Assembly: GCA_019722365.1 (NCBI GenBank)
Contig: JADFUC010001328.1
Span: forward strand, 180,237 to 244,236
Origin: Lithospermum erythrorhizon
Taxonomy: Eukaryota; Streptophyta; Magnoliopsida; Boraginales; Boraginaceae
Reading direction: 5' to 3'
Length of the DNA stretch: 64,000 nucleotides
The position numbers and the translations under genes were made by a program. Below, piece after piece: positions 51,195-63,600 of this stretch (its first letter is position 1; every line of letters begins with the position of its first letter). The notes below the pieces were generated by a model, which saw only the letters and a program-made list of their open reading frames with translations, made no database searches and was not told where the DNA came from.

Positions 51195-51474
51195 GAGGCG
51201 TTAATTTAGTGACTACTCAAGGCACCCGATACACACTTTCCTTACGTAATTCATTTGCGCAATCTATGCTACTTACAGTGGGATTAAACTGCAATTTAAC
51301 ACCTATTTAATGGCACCATTTCGACAATTTCCTCTCCCTTTTGTTTTGGACTTTTTTGTGTTATCAGGGCACTTCATCACCTGACCTGAGACTTTTTGTA
51401 ATGTTTGAGTTTTGGGGATTTTTCAAACTCTTGTTTTCAATATAATCATCGCTTAATTCCAAAAAAAAAAAAAA

Positions 51475-51489
51475 GTAATCAAAACTTTT
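51475..51489. repeat. Right target-site duplication of the LINE
   Basis: GTAATCAAAACTTTT directly after the poly(A) tail (51461-51474), identical to 44191-44205. Confidence 0.8.
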
Positions 51490-51624
51490 CAACACAATGA
51501 ACGAATGTGTGAATTAACGTATCTTCATTTGCACTTTTGTATTAGAACAATCACATGTATTCTTGGAATAATATCAAAGTTACTTCTGGTTAAAGTCATT
51601 TATAAATTCGCTAGTAGACTGTAT

Positions 51625-52235
51625 TAGGGGTGCCAACAAAATACAAAATCGATCGAACGACCGAATCGAACCGAAATAATGTAAAATTTTTCGGAACTCG
51701 ATCTGAACCGGACCGATGAAGTTCGGGCGCCGAGAGAACCGAATCTAATTTAGATTCTACCTTTTGAAATAACCGAATGTAACCGAACCGAACCGGATGC
51801 AAAATTGTGTGTAGATTTTTCAATTTTTATTTATTATTATCCTTTTTCAAGATCTTAGTATTTGTATGCGCATATTTCGTATTTTTTTAATTTAGATTGG
51901 ATTCTCATTATCTAAGATAACGAAATAAAATATATAAATCTTTCTAAACTAATAATATAAAGTGAATATTAAAAGACATGAAAATACAGATTATGTCTTG
52001 AATGTATGTGTATCAGATAATTAATCTTAAAAAGAGTTCATTGAAATTATGCTGCTAAATCTAATTAAAGACTTAATTTTGTTTCTCAAGACGACATGCT
52101 TAAAAAAATGTCTCAAACCCGAAATTTAACCGAAACCGAACCGAACCGATGGGAACCGAGTAGGATCGAACCGACGGAACCGATGAAGTCAATTTCGTAA
52201 CTACCGGATGAACAGGTTTCCGCTTCTAATTTCTG
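51625..52235. repeat. hAT-like repeat with ACCGAACCGAA units
   Basis: Begins TTAGGGGTGCCAACAAAAT, the AGGGGTG start common in non-autonomous hAT elements. Runs of GAACCGAACCGA lie near both ends (51660-51800 and 52120-52190). The right terminus is eroded (about 52230) and no target duplication was found. Confidence 0.45.
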
Positions 52236-52399
52236 GCTCTCAAAACCGAATCAATCAACTGCTTAACCCTGTGATCAGATATACATGCGGTTGTATGTTG
52301 AGAACCTAAACTCAGACTTTTCGGATGTATTAATAAGATTTTGGATTACAATAATTTTCTATTGATGGTATGTATACTTATTCAAATGAAAATTACTTA

Positions 52400-52500
52400 A
52401 CCATATGAGCAACTCAACAACTTGAAACCAAATACTTGACACATGTACATGATTAGTTAAGTTATTGAAGATGGTTAGCTTAATTGTAAACATAACTCAA
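52400..52500 (+). repeat. left LTR remnant of the copia element
   Basis: Shares CCATATGA..CACTCAAC-like and TAATTGTAAACA..A..TCAATCA segments with 53408-53550, in the same order. Confidence 0.5.
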
Positions 52501-52507
52501 TCACTTA

Positions 52508-53090
52508 CATGCTCAGTTTAGCATCAAGGATCTTGGCTCACTTCATTACTTTCTTGGCTTTGAGATCACACAATTGAATGAAGGTATTTCTATGCATCAA
52601 TGCAAGTTTGCTAATAAGTTAATTGTTGATAGTGGTATCTTACAATCTGCTCCCAGCTCCAAGCATTACTTGACTCCTTTTCCATTGCATACAAAGTTAG
52701 TTCCATAGATAGATCCCTTTTCCTAATCTGCTAGGTATTACAGATCTATGGTGGCCAAGCTGAATTTTCTCACAAACACTAGGCCTGACTTTGCATATTC
52801 TGGACAGACATTGAGTCAGTTTTTACAACAACCTTGTCAGTCACACCTTGCTGCCTTGGAGCATGTTCAGCACTATGTTTCAAACACACTAGGCCAAAGC
52901 TTGCTTCTCAAAGGTACATCACAGGTTCAGCTGCAAAACATTCTCCAGGTCCAGGCCGGCTTTGTCCTATTACTAGGAGATCTGTGACTGGTTATCTCAT
53001 CACTCTTGGGGGCTCTCCTATATCTTGGAAAAGTAAGAAACGGACCATTGTTAGCAGAAGTTCCTCTGAAGAGTTGAATATATAGAAGGC
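52508..53090 (+). pseudogene. Ty1/copia reverse transcriptase / RNase H remnant
   Basis: FSIKDLGSLHYFLGFEI then the spacer, [20 protein letters not shown] (the YRSLVG..L.YL..TRPDI block of copia), and [20 protein letters not shown]. In another frame comes [36 protein letters not shown], the copia RNase H block. A stop lies near 52707, and there is a frame change near 52950. Confidence 0.8.
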
Positions 53091-53407
53091 TATGGCAATG
53101 TCTGAGATCTCAAATTGGTAGGTTGATGAAAAGAATTGAGGCTGCATCACCTTACCCATGCTGTGACTGTGACAACACTTTGACTATTCACATTGCTAAA
53201 ACCTAGTCTTCCAAGAATGCACCAAAATATATAGAAATAGATTATTATTTACAAGACAAAATTTTAAAAGGGAATCTTGCAGCTAAGCTCATGTTCTGAA
53301 TCAATTGCTCATATTTTGACTAAAGCACCTTCACCTCATTGCTTACTTACCTCATGTCCAAGCTTTGACTTCTTCGGCCATCTCAGCCACCTGCTTGAGG
53401 AGGTATT

Positions 53408-53560
53408 AAACCATATGACACACTCAACCTTCCCTTCTTTGCTCCAATAGTGGCAGAAGAAGTTAAGTTAATTGGGTTAAGTTAACAGTAAGTAGAGTTA
53501 AACTATATAAATGATGTAATTGTAAACACAATTCAATCAATTATTTCCATAAAAGCTCTA
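53408..53560 (+). repeat. right LTR remnant of the copia element
   Basis: Starts after the TTGAGGAGG purine tract and includes ACTATATAAATGATG, a plausible LTR TATA box, followed by the block shared with the left LTR. Confidence 0.5.
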
Positions 53561-53639
53561 AACAAATTCTCTCTAGACACATTGCACATTTCAATTGTCC
53601 ACTTTCGATTGTCCAATATATTCAAACTAACAATAAACA

Positions 53640-55075
53640 TTTTGAGCTGGAGCATCGTTTGGCTTTAGATGGAACTTTGACCGATTCAGCCTTCTTGAGC
53701 CACTTTCTCTGTACTGAGTTCATCCCCAGATTTTGGTGATTGTTGAGGAACAAACAGGGATTATATATTTTTACTCATCCTCATCGCTCAATGATGAAAA
53801 AGAGTCCATGAATTTCGCCGGTCCCTACTCTCTATCACAACAATTTTGACCGTGCGATGGTTGTTAGACTTCTTGACAATCGTGCGCTCCTTCATCAATG
53901 GTTGTCGCTTTGCGGTGTTTTTTCAAGGGAGTAGTTTTGGGGGTTTTGTGATGGTGGTATTAGAAGAAATATTTGGTGAGTTTGTTTATTAATCCTCTCA
54001 AAAAGCAATTACTAGATGTTGTCTTTGAAGAAAGAAGATCGAGGTGATTTTTTTATTTCTCTTTCGATGATGGTGTGGACTCTTTTGGGCGGTGGTAGCA
54101 CGGCATATGACGTTACGGTGATGCTCCGCCTGGATAGCAATTCCGGCGGACTCCGATTTGCGACAGACGGTTATGAGATTTTCATCATCGCAATCTGATT
54201 TGATGATGATTTTAGCAGAGGTGGTGTTAAAAGTTTGGGTGGTGGGTGTTTCTTTTCCATACTTTTTTTGGATGGTGGTAAATGGGTGGTGGGTTGAGAG
54301 AGAAGAGAATTTAGACACTGTTATACTGCTTGTAGAAACGGTAAAATGAGCAGTGTGAAATTACTTATTTTCTACAAAGGACCGTATTTTAAGAAATAGG
54401 CGAATTTTGTCAGTATTGTGAGTTAGTAAGCAATGAATTATGCAACTTGTTAGTTTAAATAACAAGCGAATTCGAAACATTCTGGCACTGTATGGCTGAG
54501 TGTGACCAGAAACTTGTGACTTGATTCTTTATTATGAAACAGCGTTCCAGGCATTTGTTTAACATCTCATTCTTTAGTTTCTGATAATAATTCGTAATAT
54601 TTTACAAAGTGAAAACGTTCATTTTTCTTCAAACATGAAGTAATTCGTTAATTTTCAAAATTAAATTATAATTAGAACTTTTCATGCCCATTAATTATTT
54701 GATTCATTGTTTATTTTGTTAATTTAATTAATTTAATTAAATTCAGTTCATTATTTAATTATTTAATTTATTTGTTTTAATTCATTCGTTCATTCTTGAA
54801 ATTTATGTAATTCATTCGTTCATTATTTAACTTATTTTTATGTAATTAATTACAAAACTTTGAAATGTCGGTCGTTAGCATATGTGAATCGTGTAAATGC
54901 ATTACGTGAATCAGTAACTTTCGTTACGTGTTAACTTAGTAAGCGTTAACTTGTGCATGAATTTGCATAATGTAAAAATAGTAAACATTTACTATAATAA
55001 TTATCGGATAGGAAAAATAAATAAAGCGTCTTTTGTCTTATTTGAAAAACATGTTTATAAATGCTCACAGAAAAA
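53640..55075. other. intergenic, no gene defended
   Basis: Overlapping open frames on both strands at 53998-54349 have no known domain. From about 54690 the sequence turns into ATTCATTCGTTCATT / TTTAATTAA repeats. Confidence 0.35.
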
Positions 55076-55079
55076 TCGC

Positions 55080-55860
55080 GGTGAAATTAATCATTAGGTT
55101 ATTAAGTTTGTTTTGGTCTAACGTCTTGGGTGGCGTTGTAACTCGGATAAAGCTATGCGGTAAGTCTTTGAGAGTAGTATAAACTGCTCTGGTGAGTCTT
55201 TGGCGTTGTCCCTTGATTATTGAACCCGTGCACGAGGCGGCCACTCTTGTCCGGCAAAGTCGATACAATGTCTCCTTTTTGAAGAGGCTTTGCATTAATA
55301 CGGATCGGGGATGTGTCTCCGTGTGGCGTTGCGTATCAGTGTTTGCATTGGAACTTTGCAATGAAACTGTAATGAAATAGAAAAGAAATATATGTTAGTA
55401 TATGATAATAAACAATATAATATAAGGTGATGAAAATACTTTAACGGCAATAAATGCTGTGCTGAAAACGTAAATATCATGACAGGGCATGTCTAGCCAG
55501 TTGGGTTATGCTGACTCTAATATGAGTCAGAGCGAAATAAAGCTTCGTATGATGCGTCTGCGTGGCTATATATGCGAGGGACCCATCATGTAGGAGGTTG
55601 GTGCCTTTGTGGTGAAATTCATACTAGTCAGTGTAATCTGAATGCAAACTTTTCTTGAATATTGGCCGCGTTACCTGCCTACAAGTTGGGTCCACTTCTC
55701 TAGAATTGATAGGCGGGCGGGATCGATTTCTTGCCCTCCGGCTTGTGTGCAGCTCTCTCCGGCATATGCGGCCGTTGACGTGCGAGGCGGCCATACGCGC
55801 CGTGATAATATGACACCATATTAGTTGGGATGGAGATGGGCCATAGGGTGTCACAGATAT
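55080..55860. other. GC-richer patch, possibly LTR-retrotransposon derived
   Basis: Distinctly higher G+C than its flanks, without a recognisable protein in any frame. It ends near GGGTGTCACA (55846-55855), which resembles the terminus of some gypsy LTRs. No partner LTR start was found, so this is only a hint. Confidence 0.2.
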
Positions 55861-56079
55861 TGTAATCCTAAGGAGCGATTTAAGCCATTTCCATACAATG
55901 TTATACAAAGTTAAATATAATATTTTAAATACACGTGTTAAATAAATACGATCCCAAATTAGCCCTTATAACAAATCAGTAGTAGAAATTCACCGCGACT
56001 TCGGCGTATGTAAAAGTGCGGCTTCTTTCCGACAAGCCGGGTGAAATAATATATTTCATATGTCTTAATTTCCTTAATG

Positions 56080-56480
56080 TTACCATTTTTTACCATAATT
56101 TAACCATAATTTACTATTTTGACCATAGTTTACCATATTTCTAATTTCATCAAATTTTATAATTATGCCTTTATATTTATTATTTTATGATTTACCGTAA
56201 TCTAAAATTAGCAATATTTTATAATAATTTCACTTAATTTTATAATTTCATAATTTTATAATTTCATAATTTTATATTTCATATTTCGTATTTTCATAAT
56301 CTCACAAATTTTATAATTTCATATTTTCATAATAATTTCATAATATTTCATAATTTTATAATTTCATGCATCATTTGATATTTCATAATAATTTCATAAT
56401 TTCATAATATTTCTTAATGTATTGTTTAATCATAATTTTAATCATAATCTCATATTTCATAATTTCACAATGTCAATAAT
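56080..56480. repeat. Degenerate ATAATTTCATAATTTTAT tandem repeat
   Basis: About 400 bases made of variants of TTTCATAATTTTATAA and ACCATAATTTA. Units are irregular, with frequent single-base changes. Confidence 0.7.
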
Positions 56481-57284
56481 TTGCTAATATCTAATTCTAA
56501 GAATTGATCTTTATTAAATACAAATTCATTACATTTTGATTCAGTTAATCTATGATTCATTCGTTACACTTTAATAAATGCGATTGTGCTCTTTAATAAT
56601 CATTTACTGCGAATTAAGCATTGCATAAAAAGTAATTAAATTTGTCATAAACGAACAAATGATCAATTGACATTTCATATTAGCAGCGATTTTATTTCGA
56701 TTGTTAACGAAAAAGTAAGTAATTAAACATAACAATAAATCTTAGAAACATAATATGATTAGAAATTGAATACAAAATATGATTCGAAATTGACAATAAA
56801 TACTTATGAACAACCATAATTTTTTAAATACACAAAACATAATATGAAGATTCGAAATTGAGGCTTACTGATATAATACACAAATAAGTATACTAATACA
56901 ATTCATAATCTTAAGAAAGCAGGTTCATAACGTAATAATTCCATACCAGAATTTCACCATAATAATTGCACAATTCATATTTAAAATAAATTGATTTTAT
57001 AATATAAACAAATGATTAAATTTTTACTTACTTGTTTGTTAGTTGTTAATTGCTTTGATGAACACAAAATTTGAGTTGAAAGCTTCCCGCAGTGACCAAA
57101 TCCGCTGACGGAAATTTGGTGAAATGATTTTTGTCAAACGGTGAATTCGGTTGTTAGTAATATTTAAGCTTTAGGAAAATTCGTTTTGTATGGCATGCGA
57201 TTATTGCCAAATTCGGTTGTTTATCAATAAACCAAATTACCCAAATTCGATTGTTATACAATAAAACCGTGGTGGTTTTTGGGC

Positions 57285-57524
57285 GATATATATAAAAGCG
57301 TGTAAAGTGGAATTGATGTTATGCGCCAGATGGTTGAGGCGTGTGGTGTGTTGTCAAAATCCGTCGGTTCGGTTGTTGTTGCAACACTTGAATTGGCCTC
57401 ATGGTTGCGAACATGGCCAGTGCTCATTCTTGGTAACAAGCTTGACCCCGAGGTTGTTTATTGCTTGTTCGGTAAGAAGAACCAAATTTGTTTCGTCTTG
57501 TTTAATCATGAACATTATATTTAG
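57285..57524 (+). other. TATA-like box followed by a 67-codon open frame
   Basis: GATATATATAAAAGCG (57285-57300) is a good TATA box, and an ATG follows at 57321. The frame codes for 67 residues and passes a GTAAGAAG donor-like site at about 57472, which would make 57321-57471 a first exon. No downstream exon, homologous domain or polyadenylation context was found. It may equally be an LTR promoter or chance. Confidence 0.15.
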
Positions 57525-57699
57525 TTATTTAGTTAGATGCAAGATAAATTTGGTACTTGTTGCATCGATTATAATCATGTTGACACATATTCAAATCGTT
57601 AAAAATGTTCGATTTACGATGCGAGGTATCAATTTTAATTGTCGATTGACTGAATTATTAATTGATGTCAACATTCAAAATGACCAAAATTGACGATAT

Positions 57700-60600
57700 T
57701 AATACACAATTTATTATAATTTCATAATCTAATAATTTCATATTCTTTGATCGCGAATTTATTACAATTTCATATTCTCGATAATTTAATATTAAATAAT
57801 TATCGGCATTCAAAATTCTAAATAGATGAAGCTTGACGGTAACTATCGATTTGTTAAAAAGTAGATTTCATAATAAACTGACACAATTCATAGTAAATGT
57901 TAAGCTCATTTCATGTCATTAACAAACAATTTCATATAAGCTGTTATTTGGTACTTTATATAGTAGCATCAGCGGGTACGCGAGAGTAGCGATCCGTGTG
58001 CAATTTCACGCGAAATTATACGATGAAAGCTTTGTTGTTTTTGTGCGTGAAAAACAATAATGAATTAGTTTTCTTCTTATATGGAATTACTGGCCCCAAT
58101 TACCGTTCTTTATGTAATTAATTATTTATTTCCATTTTTATGTAATTAGTTGACTTTATTTCATTCGTATGTAGATATGTTAATTCATTCTTATATAATA
58201 TATTTAATTCATTCTTATGTAATAAATTATTTAATATTTGTTATGTTAATTATAACAAGCTAATACAATGCTGGTTATCAAACAAGCACATAAAAAATTA
58301 AGCGATAAAGTAATAAGCATAAACATAATTGACATATGCAAACAAACAAAATTAATTGCGTCTTCCAGACCTTAAGCAGCGGGTAAGCTTGTTTTTATAC
58401 AACGAGTGCAGATGCAGCTTGTTGTAGTTTAAACAACGATAATTAAACATATGTTTATAAACGCCCCACGTGGATTAAACATGTTGCATAGGGCAAAATA
58501 GTCGTTTCCAGCTGCCAGAAATCTTGTTTTGGTGTGTGTATAGTGTTCTGGGAGAAGGGTATCATACGCTTTTGAGTATGCTTTTTAGTGAAATGATAAT
58601 TTCTTAATCTTTCTGGTATTAAACTTCTGTGAATAGAGGGGGCTAACGTAGTGTTTATCTTTGAAATACAGCAATGGTGTATGTACCAACGACTCGACCT
58701 CTCTTATCTTTATTTTTATTGATTTTTGATTTTTAGGAAAGTTAAAGACTTTTTTTTTGGATATGAAAACCGTGTGTGAAAAGCATTATTGTTCCATCAC
58801 ATTTTTAGTGAAAGCAGTTGAATTGATGAGAGTGGAAAATTGTTGCCTTCTTTTTCGAGAAGACTACATGTTTTTGGAGAAAACATTTGTGTAGCAAGTT
58901 GTTAAACCTGCTAGAGAAATTTTTGATTTGTGTATTTAGCAGTTAGATTCTATCAAAAAGATCTTCCAATTTAAACCCCAACACCATTTTCTGTCCAATT
59001 AAAATAAAATGGAAATAAAAAATTATTACATAGCCGCGTTAATCGTAATGCGTGTTTTAAAATTTCATTCTTATTCATTATGAACTAGCGTTATACATAT
59101 TATTGGTATTAAGAAAATAATTTTGGTACTCCACTTGTTGATAATGAAACTTTCTTTGAAGTGAAATATAGTTTCAAAATTATAGAGTATGATATTAGTT
59201 AAATTAATGTGTATAAGTTGGCCAGCTCATTCAAATGTGAAACCATTATTATATATATTTCACAATTCAATATGGTCTTAAGAATATAATTATTACTCAA
59301 TTTAAAAATAGTTTAATATAGAGCTAGCACAATCTTAATCAAATTAGTCCAACTCGGAGTTGTCACCATCTTAATCGAGCCTTAAGCTAACACTGTACCA
59401 TCTACACTCTGTTTTCGTAATAGATCTTGTTTAGATTAAAAAGTTTTATTAAGTATGAAAATACTACGTTGAAGTTAAGAAGAGTCGGTAATCAATAAAT
59501 AAAGAATTTAAATTAAATAAAAATAGAATCGGTAATGTGTTGGGCCTACAAAGGAATTAAATAAATTAAATAATATTTATTGTCGGTGTGGACTGGTTTC
59601 TACCGAACTTCAACGGGTCATGGGTTATATATTAGAATTAGATTTTTACTGCGATGGTAGAATTTTGGGGGCTCTATAATTTCGTCGGGTGTTTACCTAC
59701 ACTAAACACATTTTAGTATGGGAATGACCGCACATTTGCTAAAGTTGTCAGGTATTGTTGGCTGCATTTTGTTGGTATTTTCTTTTAGACATAATGTGTC
59801 TATAAATATAATAAATATTGTAATGCATATTCAAACAAATTTAATTTAATACAGTATAATATTTTATTTGAGAAGCTTTGACATTCAAATGAAATTACAT
59901 TATTGTCTGAAAAATAAAACTGTTTTTCTAACAATAATATATATTTCAAGTTATCAATTTGTTTAGGTCCAAATCTTATATACATATATGTGTGTGTGTT
60001 TGATTGGTACGATCACTACATATTCAATGCATAATGACAGAAGCAAACTATTCGATATAAATGATGCAAGTATTATATATTCAGTAGCCCTTACACCCTA
60101 CGATTGATAATAGTATATGCAAGTACTTAAATTATACACATATTTTTGTTTTAATTTATTTAATATATAAATATATATTGTGGAAATTGTGGTATTCCAT
60201 GTTATAAACCTAAATATACGGTACATACATTTTATATAAACTTCTTCACTATATAACAAGTCATGAAAAAGTTGTTCTATTGAGTTTGCACGGAATATAA
60301 AACATTGTCTAATATCATAGGCTAGCTAATACAGGAAATCAAATAATAATATAAAGATTATATAGATAAAAATAGAAGGCTCACAACAAACTTGTAACTT
60401 GTAACTACTAGATAGATTTTATTATTTATAATGTATGTGTACCCAATATATTGAAGCTTTTTTGGAAAAATTACATTTAGGTCTGAAAAGAAAGTTTTTA
60501 TCAAATGATTGGTCAAACCAATCGATTATTCTTTCTGCTTGTAACTTGGCTAACTGAAATATGAACTGGATTCTGTCTTGGGCTTGAATTTAAATCTTTT

Positions 60601-63600
60601 GAGTCTTGATTTGGGCAGCATTGTGTGTGGCTAGATTCATTTAATGACTATAGACCATTATTTGATCACAAAATTTGAATTTGTCTTAGGCTTGTTGTAT
60701 GATCACAAGCGTATTTGGATTTGTCATTTGGATGTGAAGGTAGGTAAGTCTAGATATTTGATCTCTACAGGCGGATGGAGACTTAGTCTTTGGACTTAGT
60801 CTTGACTTGGATATAGTCAAGAGGCAGAAGCCTTGAATGCAGTATACCCATTATGGGTATCTGGAATTGATCTTGACTATGGAAACTGAGTCATTAGAAC
60901 TTGAAACTTGATTTGAATTTATATACAGCTAGAGGGCATACTTGAGAACGATCTACATCTTGCAGGTGTGATCTTGCTTGAGAACATTAACGTCTTCGGT
61001 GCTATCAGTGGATAATACTTACTCTTGTCAAGAGGATGCACTGCGGAGCTTTACTCAAAATTTACCGGCGTAGGCGGGGGTATCTTTATATCATCTTATG
61101 ATTTCACATGAGCATTTATAGCTTAATCACAGCCAGTTTCATTTGTTTTACGAGATGAATTATTCAGTGCAAATTTAGTTTTAATTAGCGATCGCGGGGA
61201 ATTCTTGTGTTTGTGTAGCGATTGACATGCACAAATTCTAGGCACCGATTCTTCGCTTTCAGGTTATTGATTGGAAGCGCACCCATTTGAGACACATAGG
61301 TTGAAGATTTGATGTTTTTATACTTGAATAGCGGCTTGATCTTGAAGTTTTTATGAAGGAAATGCATACACAGGTTGTTACGTATGCCCGTCTCTTAGGG
61401 TAGCTTTTTGTTGAATTTTTTGTATGTTTCGGGGATGTTAATTTCGGAGGATAGAGTATTTATAAAGCTTTGTTTCTTAGATAGGTTGTCAGCCCAACCA
61501 CTGAAGATTTTTGATCTTAACGAGTGCAGGCGAAGATCGTCGAATTTTGGGAATTACATTGTCCACACTCGAGAGCAAGGGGCGCAGTATGAAGCTTTGA
61601 GGAAGGTTCCAGGATTCTCTTTTAGGGTAAGCGTTTTAAATGGCTGACTCTTTTAGATGCTTGCGTTTACACCACGTTCTTTTTAGAGTCTTTTAGTTTA
61701 AGCCGAGCTTCGGAAAACTTCCATTTCCCAGGGGCAAATAGCGAGAGTGATGTAAATTTGGGGGCTGAGCCTTGATGCTTAATTGATATTTAGTCGGGGT
61801 TATTTCCTCGGGCCTGGATTTGAGTTAAATTGCAAGTTAATTAATGCTTGAAACCCTAATTTCGACTTCCCAGGTATGCTCGGGGCTTAATTCCCGAAAA
61901 CCCTTATTATTCCGTACGTGTTTGATTTTTTGTGGGAATGGTTGTACCACAGTACCCACGTCAGCCCAGCTCGTGTAATCAATTTTTATTTACTTTCATT
62001 CGCGGAGCTAAAATATAAATCGATATTTATTAAATTTGTATAAATTTGACTATCTACAAATTCCCACCGAACTCGGGCACATACTTGGTAAGTGCCGGGG
62101 TTTGACCAGAACAGTCCTTTAATGTGAGGCATTGAATTTTTTTACACGATGCATTGCCAGATCTGCTTTTTTAATGTCTATTAGCAGTGATTAATATGAA
62201 TTTCAAATCAGAGTTAATTCCTTATACGCTACAGATTTGACATAATTTAAGTCATTTCAAATCAATTTAAATGAAGCTAGTTCGATCCCTTGTGTAGTTT
62301 AGAAATATAGCTTTCCATAGTTTGAATTAACCTCCAGAATCATTTTGGGGTTAAGAAAAGGCTAAAATTGGGATAGGTTTAACATGAATTTAAGTCATGT
62401 TAATTTTATAGATAATTAATTTTGACATCTTGTGGGTCTAAAATTATTTCCATATTTTTTTTTTGTAATTTTCCGGAATTTTTTGGGCATTTATTTGAAT
62501 TTTTATGCATAACCGAACAAAGTGTAATGCAGGAAAAAGAAAGCAGAACACCTCATGACGCCTTGAGCTTTTAGTGATGGTGGTCGAACCATCTAGGTGG
62601 ATAGAAAGGGTGTCATTTTCCCTTTTGGCAATAATTATACAGTTGCCAAGCTTGTGCACTTTTTTGTCTTCTGTACCATAAGCACACGTTCGTTTTAAGG
62701 TAGCAAGTAGATAAGAAATGCTTGGGCTTTGTGGAAATTTACATGCGTCCCGTTTGGTAGGATGGTGAGAAATTTCCATATATTTTATGAAAACTCTATT
62801 TTTTTGTCAACTTGCTAGTTTGCTTGGTGACGAGTAAATGCTTATTTCATATTCTTCCACCACGTTTGTATATAAAGGATTTAGTTTTTCAAAATTTGAG
62901 TCCAAGCTTCTTCCTCTTGTTCACAATTTCGAACCATAGGTGTGAGTAGGAATAAAATTTTGTCTTTCTTAATATCCCTTTTTTATTTGTTCTGAGCTAT
63001 TAACTCATGACATTGGTTTCCTCGTTTTTTTAGTACTTTGAGGTGTCTACTTTTGATTTTGAAGCTTCCTTCTTCGGAGTAACTTTTTCTATCTTTTGCC
63101 ATTATTTATTTCATGATATAGAATACAGCTTAATGATGTCATAGCACTTGTAATTTCATGTTAATTGCACCGAAAATAATCATGAAGTCAAGCATAGCAG
63201 ATTTGTTGCTAAAATTTCTAGCACTCTTTTGTTTTGCTCTTTGCGAATTTTTTTCGACTTACCGTTCTGCTCCGGATTGTCGCAAAATTCACATGACTTC
63301 ATTCCCTATGTAGAATATCCCCAAATTTTTCTGCGAATTTTTTGAAAATTTGTAGATAAACAAGTAATCCGTTTTCATAGTTTATGCATTTTTTTTAGTA
63401 ACTCGCATTAAAATACAATTGCCATTTTACTCCGTTTGGAATCCACATATCAAATTAAGGTATAGAAGAAGGTAGAATCTTTTTAGGGTGGTCTTTTTTA
63501 TGTGAGTCGATTCGAGTTGTTTGCGATTCGTTTGCAATCTGCTCAGTGGGATTTCCTGAAATTTCCGATATAGAACTTTAGAAATTCATAACTAATTACT

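Larger units (their letters stand above)
44206..51474 (+). mobile_element. L1-type LINE with two nested insertions
   Basis: Borders come from the 15-bp direct repeat on both sides and a 14-A tail directly before the right copy. Order inside: a leader; an ORF1 start at 44328 (MDEEIIRNLT); CACTA copy B (44356 to about 46300); resumed ORF1 with DUF4283-like content (RDRILDQGPWCFDNKLLVM, VHIKGL-like IHIKGLKEEFL) and a decayed zinc knuckle near 46735; endonuclease C-terminus; reverse transcriptase; zf-RVT; then the 50143-51194 palindrome; then the 3' end at about 51300-51474. Most of the RNase H domain is missing or unreadable. Stops and frameshifts are frequent, so it is dead. Without the insertions about 4.3 kb of LINE remains, shorter than full length. 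Confidence 0.85.
52392..53560 (+). mobile_element. Collapsed Ty1/copia element with two LTR remnants
   Basis: Reverse transcriptase and RNase H remnants lie between two similar non-coding blocks. The left block (about 52400-52500) contains TTAACCATATGAGCAACTCAA and TTAATTGTAAACATAACTCA. The right one (about 53408-53550) contains TTAAACCATATGACACACTC and GTAATTGTAAACACAATTCA. Gag, protease, integrase and half of the reverse transcriptase are gone: the left LTR runs directly into the RT C-terminal half. A purine tract (TTGAGGAGG) just before the right block would be the polypurine tract. The outer LTR borders are not resolved. Confidence 0.65.
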
